From Chloroflexaceae bacterium UBA1466 (lineage in GTDB: Bacteria; Chloroflexota; Chloroflexia; Chloroflexales; Chloroflexaceae): a stretch of DNA of 12,807 nt. Of the stretch, positions 5,327 to 10,867 are shown in pieces. The stretch lies in the NCBI GenBank assembly GCA_002325605.1, contig DCSM01000053.1:1-12807 (forward strand). The letters run 5' to 3'. The position numbers and the translations under genes were made by a program. Each line of letters opens with the position of its first letter. The stretch's first letter is position 1. The notes under the pieces were generated by a model. It was not told the DNA's origin. It searched no databases and worked only from the letters and a program-made list of their open reading frames with translations.

Positions 5327-7720
5327 ATGTATCTCTTTGGCACAGCCTTAATGGTTGCAGCACTTGCGTTGGCTCTTTTGGCCGGAGTTAGCTCCATTTT
5401 CGTCGTTCGGGGAAACCGAGCGGCCCTTTCGATTTCCCGCGCCAGCGTCTACGGTTCCGCCGCGATGGTTACGGGCATCTGGCTTTTGCTCACAACGCTC
5501 TTTCTCCTGCACCGTTTTGACATTGACTATGTCAACAATTACAGTTCCACCGACCTAAGTCTCTTTTTCACGGTGGCAGCGGTCTGGGCGGGGCAGCCTG
5601 GAAGTTTTGCGCTTTGGATTCTTTTCAATGGGATTATTGCGCTTTTCCTGGTCAAACAAGCCCAACACTTTGAACCATACATTTTAATCAGCCTGATGTT
5701 CATTCAAGTTGCGCTTTTAGGCTTGTTAATAATTAGTAGTCCTTTTAGCCCTACAGTTGACCCTTCTACAGGCGCTTTGCTTTCGCCCCCAGACGGAAAA
5801 GGGTTGAATCCTCTTTTACACAACTTTTGGATGATTATTCACCCTCCTATCCTTTTTCTGGGCTATGCGCTGGCGGCTGTGCCCTTTGCCTTTGCGCTGG
5901 GCGGGCTACTACGCTACGATTATGACAACTGGGTTGCACGGGCTTTGCCCTGGACGCTGGCGGCGTGGGTGGCGCTGGGTTTAGCCTTGCTTTTGGGGGG
6001 CTATTGGTCTTACGAGACCCTCGGTTGGGGAGGTTATTGGGGCTGGGATCCCGTCGAAAACTCTTCGCTCGTGCCTTGGCTTACTTTGACTGCCTTGATT
6101 CACGGGATGTTAGTTCAACGAACCCATGGAAGTCTGCGGCGCAGCAATTTCATCTTAGCGATTCTGACTTTTCTCTTTATCTTTTACGCGACTTACCTCA
6201 CCCGCAGCGGGGTTTTGGCTAATTTTTCAGTCCATTCCTTTTTGGCCGAAGGGCTAAGTGGCGCAATGACAGCGTTACTTTTGCTCATTGGCTTAACAAG
6301 TTTCAGCCTGCTGATTCTCCGCTGGCGAGATATTCCTTCGCGCCCTCTGAGCGATAAGTTCTTTTCACGAGATAGCTTCTTCGTTTTAGCCATCCTTTCA
6401 CTGCTGATTTTGTCCTTTGTGATCATTTTGGGAACGTCAATGCCCGTGATTTCAGCAATTCCAAAGGTTGGAAGTTGGCTGCAAAAGACGCTCAGTGTTG
6501 CTTTTGAGCTTGATAATGGTTCTGCAATGGGTGGTGAACCACTAAAAGATGGGCGTTTTAGCCTCACGTCGAGTTTTTATCAGCGCGTAACGCCACCTTT
6601 AGCGGTGATTCTTCTTCTTTTAATGATTATTGGGCCGCTTTTGGGCTGGCGCGGATTTAATCCCCGCAACCTGCTCAAAACACTGGCTTGGCCCGCAGGT
6701 ATCACTGTAGCTGTTACTTGCATCGCTTTGGTGCTTGGTGTACGACATGGTCTCGCTTTGATCTGTATCGCATTCAGTATGTTCGCCATAGGAACCAATT
6801 TAGTGATGCTAATTCGCATTTTGCGAAGTGGCTGGCTGCGCGGGGGTGGCTATCTCGCGCACGTTGGAATTGCACTCATGCTGATTGGCATTGTCGGATC
6901 CAGCGTTTATGCTACTCCAGATGAGCGAATTGTCTTGAGTCCTGGAGATAGTGCCAAAATGTATGGTTATAACTTCACTTTCAATGGTTGGAAAGAAGCT
7001 TCCAATGGGCGTGGTGAGTTTGATCTGACTGTTCAGCGGGAAAATGAGCGTTTTTCGGTCAAACCCCAAATCTATTTCAATGACAAAATGGGGTCAACGA
7101 TGCAAACCCCAGCCGTCAAAAGCTATCTTTGGCAAGATCTCTATATTTCTCCTGCCGATTACATTCCTGAATCTGATCCCAGCCAGCCAGTTTTGGGCAT
7201 GGGCGATAAAGCTACCATTGGGCCTTACGAAGTAACATTTCAAGAATTCGTGATTGACCAAGAGGCAATGCTCAAAGATAATACAGCTGATGTAGGTGCA
7301 AAGCTTAAAGTGGTTTATCAGGGAGCAGAAAGTAGTTTAGTCCCCCGCATTCGCTTGAAAGCCTCGATGGAAACGACAGATGTCCACAAAAACACAACTT
7401 TTGAAGATTTGCCAGTGCAATTTCCAGGGGGCCATACAGTTTCGCTCAAGACTTTTGACCCCCAACGCCGCTTAATTTTGCTTAATGCTCAAGGGCTAAA
7501 CTTACCAAAACAGCCTGCTAGAGCCGTAATCACAGTAAGTCTCAAGCCCGCCGTGATTTTAGTTTGGCTTGGCATAAGTCTCAGTCTCTTTGGCGGTCTA
7601 ATTGCCCTTTTGCGGCGCTTTTTTGAAGGGCAAGCGCGGTTGCGGGGTCAAATTGCACATTTGCCGCGCAGTTTTGGCGCTTTGTGGAGCATCCTGCGTA
7701 AAGAATGGGCAACAAGCTGA
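5327..7720 (+). CDS. ccmF: Cytochrome c heme lyase component CcmF, enlarged
   Basis: A 797-residue polytopic protein that takes heme from CcmE and ligates it to apocytochrome c. Conserved elements include NYSSTDLSLFFTVAAVWAGQPGSFALW (71-97), LLHNFWMIIHPPILFLGYA with H165 and H172, and the WWD domain GWGGYWGWDPVENSSLVPW (233-251). Others are ALIHG with H259, SVHSF with H303, and YLAHVGIAL with H511. H172/H303 and H259/H511 match the two histidine pairs known as ligands of the WWD heme and the stable b-heme in E. coli CcmF. The segment between the helix near 511-527 and the last helix (about 758-777) is about 230 residues. E. coli CcmF is only 647 residues overall, so the C-terminal extracytoplasmic domain is enlarged. 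A Shine-Dalgarno GTGAGGT (5317-5323) supports the ATG at 5327. It follows ccmE by 55 bases. Confidence 0.95.
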   Translation: MYLFGTALMVAALALALLAGVSSIFVVRGNRAALSISRASVYGSAAMVTGIWLLLTTLFLLHRFDIDYVNNYSSTDLSLFFTVAAVWAGQPGSFALWILFNGIIALFLVKQAQHFEPYILISLMFIQVALLGLLIISSPFSPTVDPSTGALLSPPDGKGLNPLLHNFWMIIHPPILFLGYALAAVPFAFALGGLLRYDYDNWVARALPWTLAAWVALGLALLLGGYWSYETLGWGGYWGWDPVENSSLVPWLTLTALIHGMLVQRTHGSLRRSNFILAILTFLFIFYATYLTRSGVLANFSVHSFLAEGLSGAMTALLLLIGLTSFSLLILRWRDIPSRPLSDKFFSRDSFFVLAILSLLILSFVIILGTSMPVISAIPKVGSWLQKTLSVAFELDNGSAMGGEPLKDGRFSLTSSFYQRVTPPLAVILLLLMIIGPLLGWRGFNPRNLLKTLAWPAGITVAVTCIALVLGVRHGLALICIAFSMFAIGTNLVMLIRILRSGWLRGGGYLAHVGIALMLIGIVGSSVYATPDERIVLSPGDSAKMYGYNFTFNGWKEASNGRGEFDLTVQRENERFSVKPQIYFNDKMGSTMQTPAVKSYLWQDLYISPADYIPESDPSQPVLGMGDKATIGPYEVTFQEFVIDQEAMLKDNTADVGAKLKVVYQGAESSLVPRIRLKASMETTDVHKNTTFEDLPVQFPGGHTVSLKTFDPQRRLILLNAQGLNLPKQPARAVITVSLKPAVILVWLGISLSLFGGLIALLRRFFEGQARLRGQIAHLPRSFGALWSILRKEWATS

Positions 7721-7760
7721 GAAACAAACTAATTGAAAGAGAATCTGTACAAAATCTACT

Positions 7761-8789
7761 ATGCAAGACCATTATGAGACTCTTCAAGTTCATCCTAAAG
7801 CCGACCAAGAGATGCTTAGGTCAGCCTACGAAAGTCTTTGCCTGCGTTATGACCCAAAGCAATTTGGGGGAATGGCTAAAGATTTAATTAACAGTGTCCG
7901 TCAAAAACGAACAAACATAGATGAAGCCTACGTAATTCTAAGCAACCCAGACCTTCGTGAAGCCTACGATGCTCAATACTTTCAAAAGGCTTCAATACGA
8001 ACCAACGCTGTTACAACGTCTGCTAATCTGCTAGATTACACGCCTTTGCCACCTGCAAAAGGTGCGGAGCGGCCACGGGGTTTTAATGCTCAACCGCATT
8101 GGAATCCCGCATCTCAAATGGAGCGTCCTTCGCCCAAATTGAATCCCTATCTTACCAGCCCTGTCCTTATCGTGGCCGCGATAGCTTTTGTTGTAACCCT
8201 GGTAAGTTTAGTTTTGACCAACGGAGGTCGCCCGCAAAATGTTGCAAATAGCAATCTTACGCCTACCCAAACCGCGCAAGATAAGACGCTGGAGCAGTTT
8301 GAAGGGCAAATCGTTGCGGCAAAGCAAGTTGTAGATGGTTTGCCAGAGGATGAAAATGCTTGGATTCAGTTAGGTAATGCGCTTTATGATAGTATGCAGG
8401 TCTTACAAGAGAATATGGCTGGGAGTGCAATTTATAAAGAACGCTTACCTCGGTGGCTTGAAGCCAGCGAAGCCTATAGTAAAGCGCTCCAGCTTAATCC
8501 TCAAAACCATTTAGTCCGCGCCGATAAGGGCGTTAGTCTCTGCTACTATGGTACAGGGATCAACGATCAGAGTTATGTTACGCGAGGGTTAGAAGAGGTG
8601 CAACGGGCGGGCCAGGCTATGCCTCAAGATGGGCGAGTTTTGCTCAATTTGGGCATTTGTTTGGTCAATTCGCAACCGCCAAAAACTTCAGAAGCCCTGG
8701 AACAATGGCATAAAGTGCTAACCTTGACCCCTGCCGAAGAGGGAATTAAGCTGACGGCCCAACAACTGATTGCGAAATATGGCCAATGA
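7761..8789 (+). CDS. J-domain-like / transmembrane / TPR fusion protein in the ccm cluster
   Basis: A 342-residue protein in three parts. Residues 3-72 look like a J domain (HYETLQVHPKADQEMLRSAY, then IDEAYVILSNPDLREAYDA). At the site of the Hsp70-stimulating HPD tripeptide it instead reads RYDPKQF, aligning as D31-P32-K33, so classical DnaJ activity is doubtful. A proline-rich linker (about 93-130) leads to one transmembrane helix (about 133-154). After it lies a TPR-like region (about 175-342) with repeats at AWIQLGNALYD, WLEASEAYSKALQLNPQN, RVLLNLGICLVN and EALEQWHKVLTLTP. The expected topology puts the J-like domain in the cytoplasm and the TPRs outside. TPR proteins (CcmI, or the C-terminal part of E. 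coli CcmH) bind apocytochrome in System I, so this may be the local equivalent; that is inference. The start is 40 bases after ccmF with no strong Shine-Dalgarno, but the J-like fold begins immediately. Confidence 0.75.
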   Translation: MQDHYETLQVHPKADQEMLRSAYESLCLRYDPKQFGGMAKDLINSVRQKRTNIDEAYVILSNPDLREAYDAQYFQKASIRTNAVTTSANLLDYTPLPPAKGAERPRGFNAQPHWNPASQMERPSPKLNPYLTSPVLIVAAIAFVVTLVSLVLTNGGRPQNVANSNLTPTQTAQDKTLEQFEGQIVAAKQVVDGLPEDENAWIQLGNALYDSMQVLQENMAGSAIYKERLPRWLEASEAYSKALQLNPQNHLVRADKGVSLCYYGTGINDQSYVTRGLEEVQRAGQAMPQDGRVLLNLGICLVNSQPPKTSEALEQWHKVLTLTPAEEGIKLTAQQLIAKYGQ

Positions 8790-8790
8790 T

Positions 8791-8804
8791 CAAATGATCA
8801 TTTG
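8791..8804. promoter_or_regulatory. 14-bp perfect palindrome, candidate operator
   Basis: CAAATGATCATTTG reads identically on both strands. It begins 1 base after the stop of the J-like/TPR gene and lies about 10 bases upstream of an extended -10-like TGGTAAAAT (8814-8822). It could bind a dimeric regulator of the thioredoxin gene. No known consensus fits it convincingly, and there is no matching -35. Confidence 0.4.
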
Positions 8805-8820
8805 TTAAAAATATGGTAAA

Positions 8821-9489
8821 ATGAGAGTCACAATGGAAGTTAAACCTTCAGCCAGCGAGTTTGAACCAACCCCAAAACAGAACCTTAGCCGCCGCGAATG
8901 GGGCTATCTGGGCGGCAGTTTGGCGGGCGGCCTTCTTTTAGTGGCTCTCGTTTGGGCCCTAACGGTTCCCAAAACCGCGCCTGCGCTCCCCGTAGCCGAG
9001 GTCAAGCGGCCTGCGCCCGATTTCATTTTGCCGACTCTGAATGGCGAAAAGCTCCAGCTTAGTACCTATTACAGCCAAAGCAAAATTGTGTTGCTTAATT
9101 TTTGGGGAACTTGGTGTGAGCCGTGCAAAAAGGAAACCCCGGCTTTGCAGGCCGCCTATCAACAGCTTCAGGAGCAGGGGTTGGTGCTTATTGGGGTAAA
9201 TCTGACGGATAATGAGAAAGCCCAAGGTAACACCGAAGCCAAAATTCAGGAATTTGTGACCCAATTTCACGTTACCTATCCAATTGCGCTGGACATCAAC
9301 GGCGAAATAGCACGGGCCTATCAGATTTATCCGATTCCAACAAGCTATTTTATAGATTCCACGGGGCATATCCGCTATATTCGCGTCGGTGAATTGACTA
9401 CTGACCAAGTGAACGCCCTCTTTAAGCAATTGAAACAAGAGAAACTGGGCCAAGCCCAAAGCGAGAATAAGGTTGCCCCTCCGCGCTGA
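8821..9489 (+). CDS. Membrane-anchored TlpA/ResA/CcmG-type thiol-disulfide oxidoreductase
   Basis: A 222-residue protein with an uncleaved N-terminal anchor (about residues 27-47, WGYLGGSLAGGLLLVALVWAL) and a thioredoxin fold outside the membrane. The AhpC/TSA-like entry APDFILPTLNGEKLQLS (65-81) precedes the active site FWGTWCEPCKKE (C99, C102). The cis-proline lies in YPIPTSYFID (P173), followed by GHIRYIRVGEL. Proteins of this kind keep the CxxCH thiols of apocytochrome c reduced before heme ligation. Position at the end of the ccm cluster supports a CcmG/ResA role. With CcmH absent it may reduce the apocytochrome directly (inference). The start is uncertain: the ATG at 8821 has no Shine-Dalgarno and its bases overlap a -10-like sequence. 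The in-frame ATG at 8833 has GAGAG 5 bases upstream and removes only four residues. Confidence 0.9.
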   Translation: MRVTMEVKPSASEFEPTPKQNLSRREWGYLGGSLAGGLLLVALVWALTVPKTAPALPVAEVKRPAPDFILPTLNGEKLQLSTYYSQSKIVLLNFWGTWCEPCKKETPALQAAYQQLQEQGLVLIGVNLTDNEKAQGNTEAKIQEFVTQFHVTYPIALDINGEIARAYQIYPIPTSYFIDSTGHIRYIRVGELTTDQVNALFKQLKQEKLGQAQSENKVAPPR

Positions 9490-9501
9490 ATGTGGTAAAC
9501 T
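9473..9501 (+). promoter_or_regulatory. Probable sigma70-type promoter for the response regulator gene
   Basis: TTGCCC (9473-9478), a 17-base spacer, and TAAACT (9496-9501) with a TGG extended -10 just before it. The -35 lies inside the 3' end of the thioredoxin gene. It suggests that the regulator is transcribed independently of the ccm genes. Confidence 0.55.
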
Positions 9502-9560
9502 AGCCGCTGGAAGCTAAAAGGGCTTGGGATGCTGAACCATAAAGGATAATAAGGATAATT

Positions 9561-10244
9561 ATGGAACCACGGCGTACCATCCTTGTCGCAGATGATGAAC
9601 AAGGCTTGCGCGATTTAATCCGCATTAGTCTGGAACACGAAGGCTATCAAGTTGTTCAGGCCGCCAATGGGATGGAGTGCGTTGCGGCAACGCGGGAACA
9701 CCGCCCCGATTTAGTTTTGCTCGATCTCACAATGCCCTACATGGATGGCCTGGAGGCTTGTGAACAGCTCCGCGAGTTTTCCAAAGTGCCAGTCTTGATG
9801 CTTACGGCCCGCGTGCAAAGCGAAGACATCGTCACGGGGTTGGATCGGGGAGCCGATGATTATCTGATCAAGCCTTTTGACATGGGCGAACTGCTGGCGC
9901 GGATTCGGGCCCTTCTCAGGCGGGTCCCGCTGGCCAAACGGACGCTCACGGCGGGAAGCGGCGAATTGCAGATCGACCAAGAAAAGCGCGAAGTGCAAGT
10001 GCGCGGTGAAGTGACAGATCTCACGCCGACGGAATACCAATTATTGCTCATCCTTGCTGAACATGCCGGCAAAGTGGTGGAGCATGAGCAACTTTTGCGG
10101 GCGGTATGGGGGCAAGAATTCACAAAGGATAATGAATATCTCAAGGTCTACATCTGGCACTTGCGGCGGAAGCTAGAAGTGCAGCCCCGTGACCCCAAAA
10201 TCCTGCTGACCGAATGGGGAGTCGGCTATCGGTTAGTTCCTTGA
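9561..10244 (+). CDS. OmpR/PhoB-family response regulator (orphan)
   Basis: A 227-residue two-domain regulator. The receiver domain (about 6-120) shows VADDE (acidic D11, D12), the phospho-acceptor D55 in LVLLDLTMPYMDG, LTAR with T82 and YLIKPF with K104, so all switch residues are present. A winged-helix DNA-binding domain (about 133-226) follows, with LTPTEYQLLLILAEHAGKVV, a recognition helix near NEYLKVYIWHLRRKLE, and the closing wing TEWGVGYRLVP. It would be phosphorylated by a sensor kinase and bind direct-repeat promoter sites, but no kinase gene is in the window. The start is supported by AAGGATAATT (9551-9560) directly upstream. A similar AAAGGATAAT precedes it at 9540-9549, giving two tandem Shine-Dalgarno-like copies. 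The stop is 3 bases before the -35 of the tRNA promoter, and no terminator lies in between. Targets are unknown. Confidence 0.93.
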   Translation: MEPRRTILVADDEQGLRDLIRISLEHEGYQVVQAANGMECVAATREHRPDLVLLDLTMPYMDGLEACEQLREFSKVPVLMLTARVQSEDIVTGLDRGADDYLIKPFDMGELLARIRALLRRVPLAKRTLTAGSGELQIDQEKREVQVRGEVTDLTPTEYQLLLILAEHAGKVVEHEQLLRAVWGQEFTKDNEYLKVYIWHLRRKLEVQPRDPKILLTEWGVGYRLVP

Positions 10245-10247
10245 GGC

Positions 10248-10276
10248 TTGACAAAAAGCGCAAAGCCTGCTATAAT
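10248..10276 (+). promoter_or_regulatory. Perfect consensus sigma70-type promoter for tRNA-Gly
   Basis: TTGACA (10248-10253), exactly 17 bases, then TATAAT (10271-10276). The tRNA begins 10 bases after the -10, so the 5' leader would be only about 3-4 bases. The -35 begins 3 bases after the response regulator stop codon. Confidence 0.9.
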
Positions 10277-10286
10277 TTTCGGCAGA

Positions 10287-10361
10287 GCGGGAGTGGCGCA
10301 ATGGTAGCGCATTTGCTTCCCAAGCAAAGGGTTGCGGGTTCGATCCCCGTCTCCCGCTCCA
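10287..10361 (+). tRNA. tRNA-Gly, anticodon CCC
   Basis: A full cloverleaf can be drawn. The acceptor GCGGGAG pairs with CTCCCGC (10351-10357). The D-arm is GCGC-AATGGTA-GCGC. The anticodon stem TTTGC/GCAAA encloses the loop TTCCCAA, which places CCC at positions 34-36. The variable region is GGGTT, and the T-arm is GCGGG-TTCGATC-CCCGT with one G-U pair. The discriminator is T, and the 3' CCA is encoded in the DNA (10359-10361). Anticodon CCC reads the glycine codon GGG. It has its own consensus promoter and terminator, so it forms a monocistronic unit that can also be reached by readthrough from the response regulator gene. Confidence 0.96.
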
Positions 10362-10370
10362 ATTTCCTTC

Positions 10371-10405
10371 AAAAAGCCATCGCCTCAAAAAGGCTGGTGG
10401 TTTTT
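10371..10405 (+). terminator. Intrinsic terminator after tRNA-Gly
   Basis: The 5' arm AAAAAGCCA (10371-10379) pairs with TGGTTTTT (10398-10405), with one G-U pair. An inner GCC/GGC helix and an A-rich loop complete the hairpin. The T run forms the tail. It starts 9 bases after the tRNA CCA end. Confidence 0.7.
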
Positions 10406-10571
10406 GTTCTTCGTCGCCAAAGCCATCCGATCTATTTAAGCTCAAGCCGCCAAAGTGGTTAAAGGGCTTCTATTCCAGGGCTAAAGCTCCTCAGTTTTAC
10501 GAGCGCTTTCTATAAGGTTTGCACCGCCAAACCGTGGTTTGCGAACGGGCGACTAAAGGGGAAAGGAACGC
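10406..10571. other. Intergenic stretch without a recognisable gene
   Basis: There is no convincing coding sequence on either strand between the tRNA terminator and the next promoter. The only structure noticed is CAAACCGTGGTTTG at 10528-10541, with 6-base inverted arms around GT. It lies about 30 bases upstream of the -35 of the leader promoter and could be an operator. Confidence 0.5.
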
Positions 10572-10600
10572 TTGTCTTCTGAATGATTTTAAGCTATAAT
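10572..10600 (+). promoter_or_regulatory. Sigma70-type promoter for the nusA leader RNA
   Basis: TTGTCT (10572-10577), 17 bases, then a perfect TATAAT (10595-10600). Transcription would start near 10607. It is the only strong promoter seen before nusA, ylxR and infB. Confidence 0.75.
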
Positions 10601-10606
10601 TAGGCC

Positions 10607-10740
10607 GAAGCGGAGTAGGCACAGAAAGCAGGGCGGATGGCAGAAGCTGGTAGGCGACCTCGTTTGGGGTGGGGCCTACCCCAGACTGAGCGGAACTATT
10701 CCATACGTTCTGTGAAAAAGTGGGGCCTTCCCACTTTTTT
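10607..10740 (+). ncRNA. Structured nusA leader RNA or stand-alone small RNA (unidentified)
   Basis: About 130 bases between a strong promoter and an intrinsic terminator, with no ORF. CACAGAA (10620-10626) pairs perfectly with TTCTGTG (10708-10714), closing the RNA directly against the terminator. Inside it, GGTAGGC (10649-10655) pairs with GCCTACC (10674-10680), extended by ACCTC-GTTT-GGGGT (10657-10670). GGAA-CTA-TTCC (10692-10702) forms a small hairpin. A second GTAGGC copy at 10615-10620 could compete for GCCTAC. CCCCA (10679-10683) could pair with TGGGG in the terminator (10721-10725). Such mutually exclusive pairings are what an attenuator or riboswitch would show, but they are also possible by chance. 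I cannot assign it to a known RNA family. Boundaries are estimated from the promoter and terminator. Confidence 0.55.
10715..10740 (+). terminator. Intrinsic terminator / attenuator upstream of nusA
   Basis: A perfect 10-bp stem, AAAAAGTGGG (10715-10724) with CCCACTTTTT (10730-10739), and a 5-base loop. The T run extends through 10740. It lies between the leader promoter and nusA, so nusA expression from that promoter requires readthrough. Confidence 0.85.
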
Positions 10741-10810
10741 GTTATACAAGGCAAGTTTTTATGGGGTTGGGCCTGAAAAACAGCCTTAGCCCATATTTGG
10801 GAAAGCAAAA

Positions 10811-10867
10811 ATGAAAAAAAGGCTCCCAGGGCCCGCCAACGGCCTTTTGGAAAATAGGGTTCTATGA
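10811..10867 (+). CDS. Possible 18-codon leader peptide overlapping the nusA start
   Basis: ATG at 10811 opens an ORF encoding MKKRLPGPANGLLENRVL and ending in TGA at 10865-10867. Its stop therefore overlaps the nusA start as ATGA (10864-10867). GGGAAAG (10799-10805) is a reasonable Shine-Dalgarno. If translated, it would couple ribosome passage to nusA initiation and would melt the hairpin formed by AAAAGGC (10817-10823) and GCCTTTT (10842-10848). It could also be chance. No homology is recognised, including to the C-terminus of RimP, which normally precedes NusA. Confidence 0.35.
   Translation: MKKRLPGPANGLLENRVL

Noticed and set aside
7761..8010. Functional DnaJ co-chaperone
   Set aside because: The HPD tripeptide required to stimulate Hsp70 is replaced by DPK, and no G/F or zinc-finger region follows, so only a J-like fold is claimed.
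8787..8804. FNR/CRP-type binding site at the palindrome
   Set aside because: The FNR consensus needs TTGAT and ATCAA separated by four bases, and CRP needs TGTGA and TCACA separated by six. The arms and spacing here fit neither.
10214..10462. 82-codon + strand ORF across the end of the response regulator gene and tRNA-Gly
   Set aside because: It reads through the tRNA gene and its promoter, so it is a chance open frame.
10613..10740. T-box riboswitch resemblance in the nusA leader (GGAGTAG, AGAAAG, GATG, and GGGGTGGGGCC compared with AGGGTGGNACC)
   Set aside because: The T-box-like segment is about 45 bases before the terminator and does not overlap it. The antiterminator helices and a clear specifier loop are missing, and nusA is not a typical T-box target. 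It is kept as an unidentified structured RNA.
10607..10740. SRP 4.5S RNA or 6S RNA
   Set aside because: The conserved GGAAGGAAGCAGC-type apical loop of SRP RNA is absent. The RNA is too short for 6S and lacks its long paired arms around an open central bubble.
10497..10808. 103-codon ORF on the minus strand between the tRNA and nusA
   Set aside because: The translation resembles no family, has no good ribosome binding site, and runs antisense through the promoter, structured RNA and terminator.
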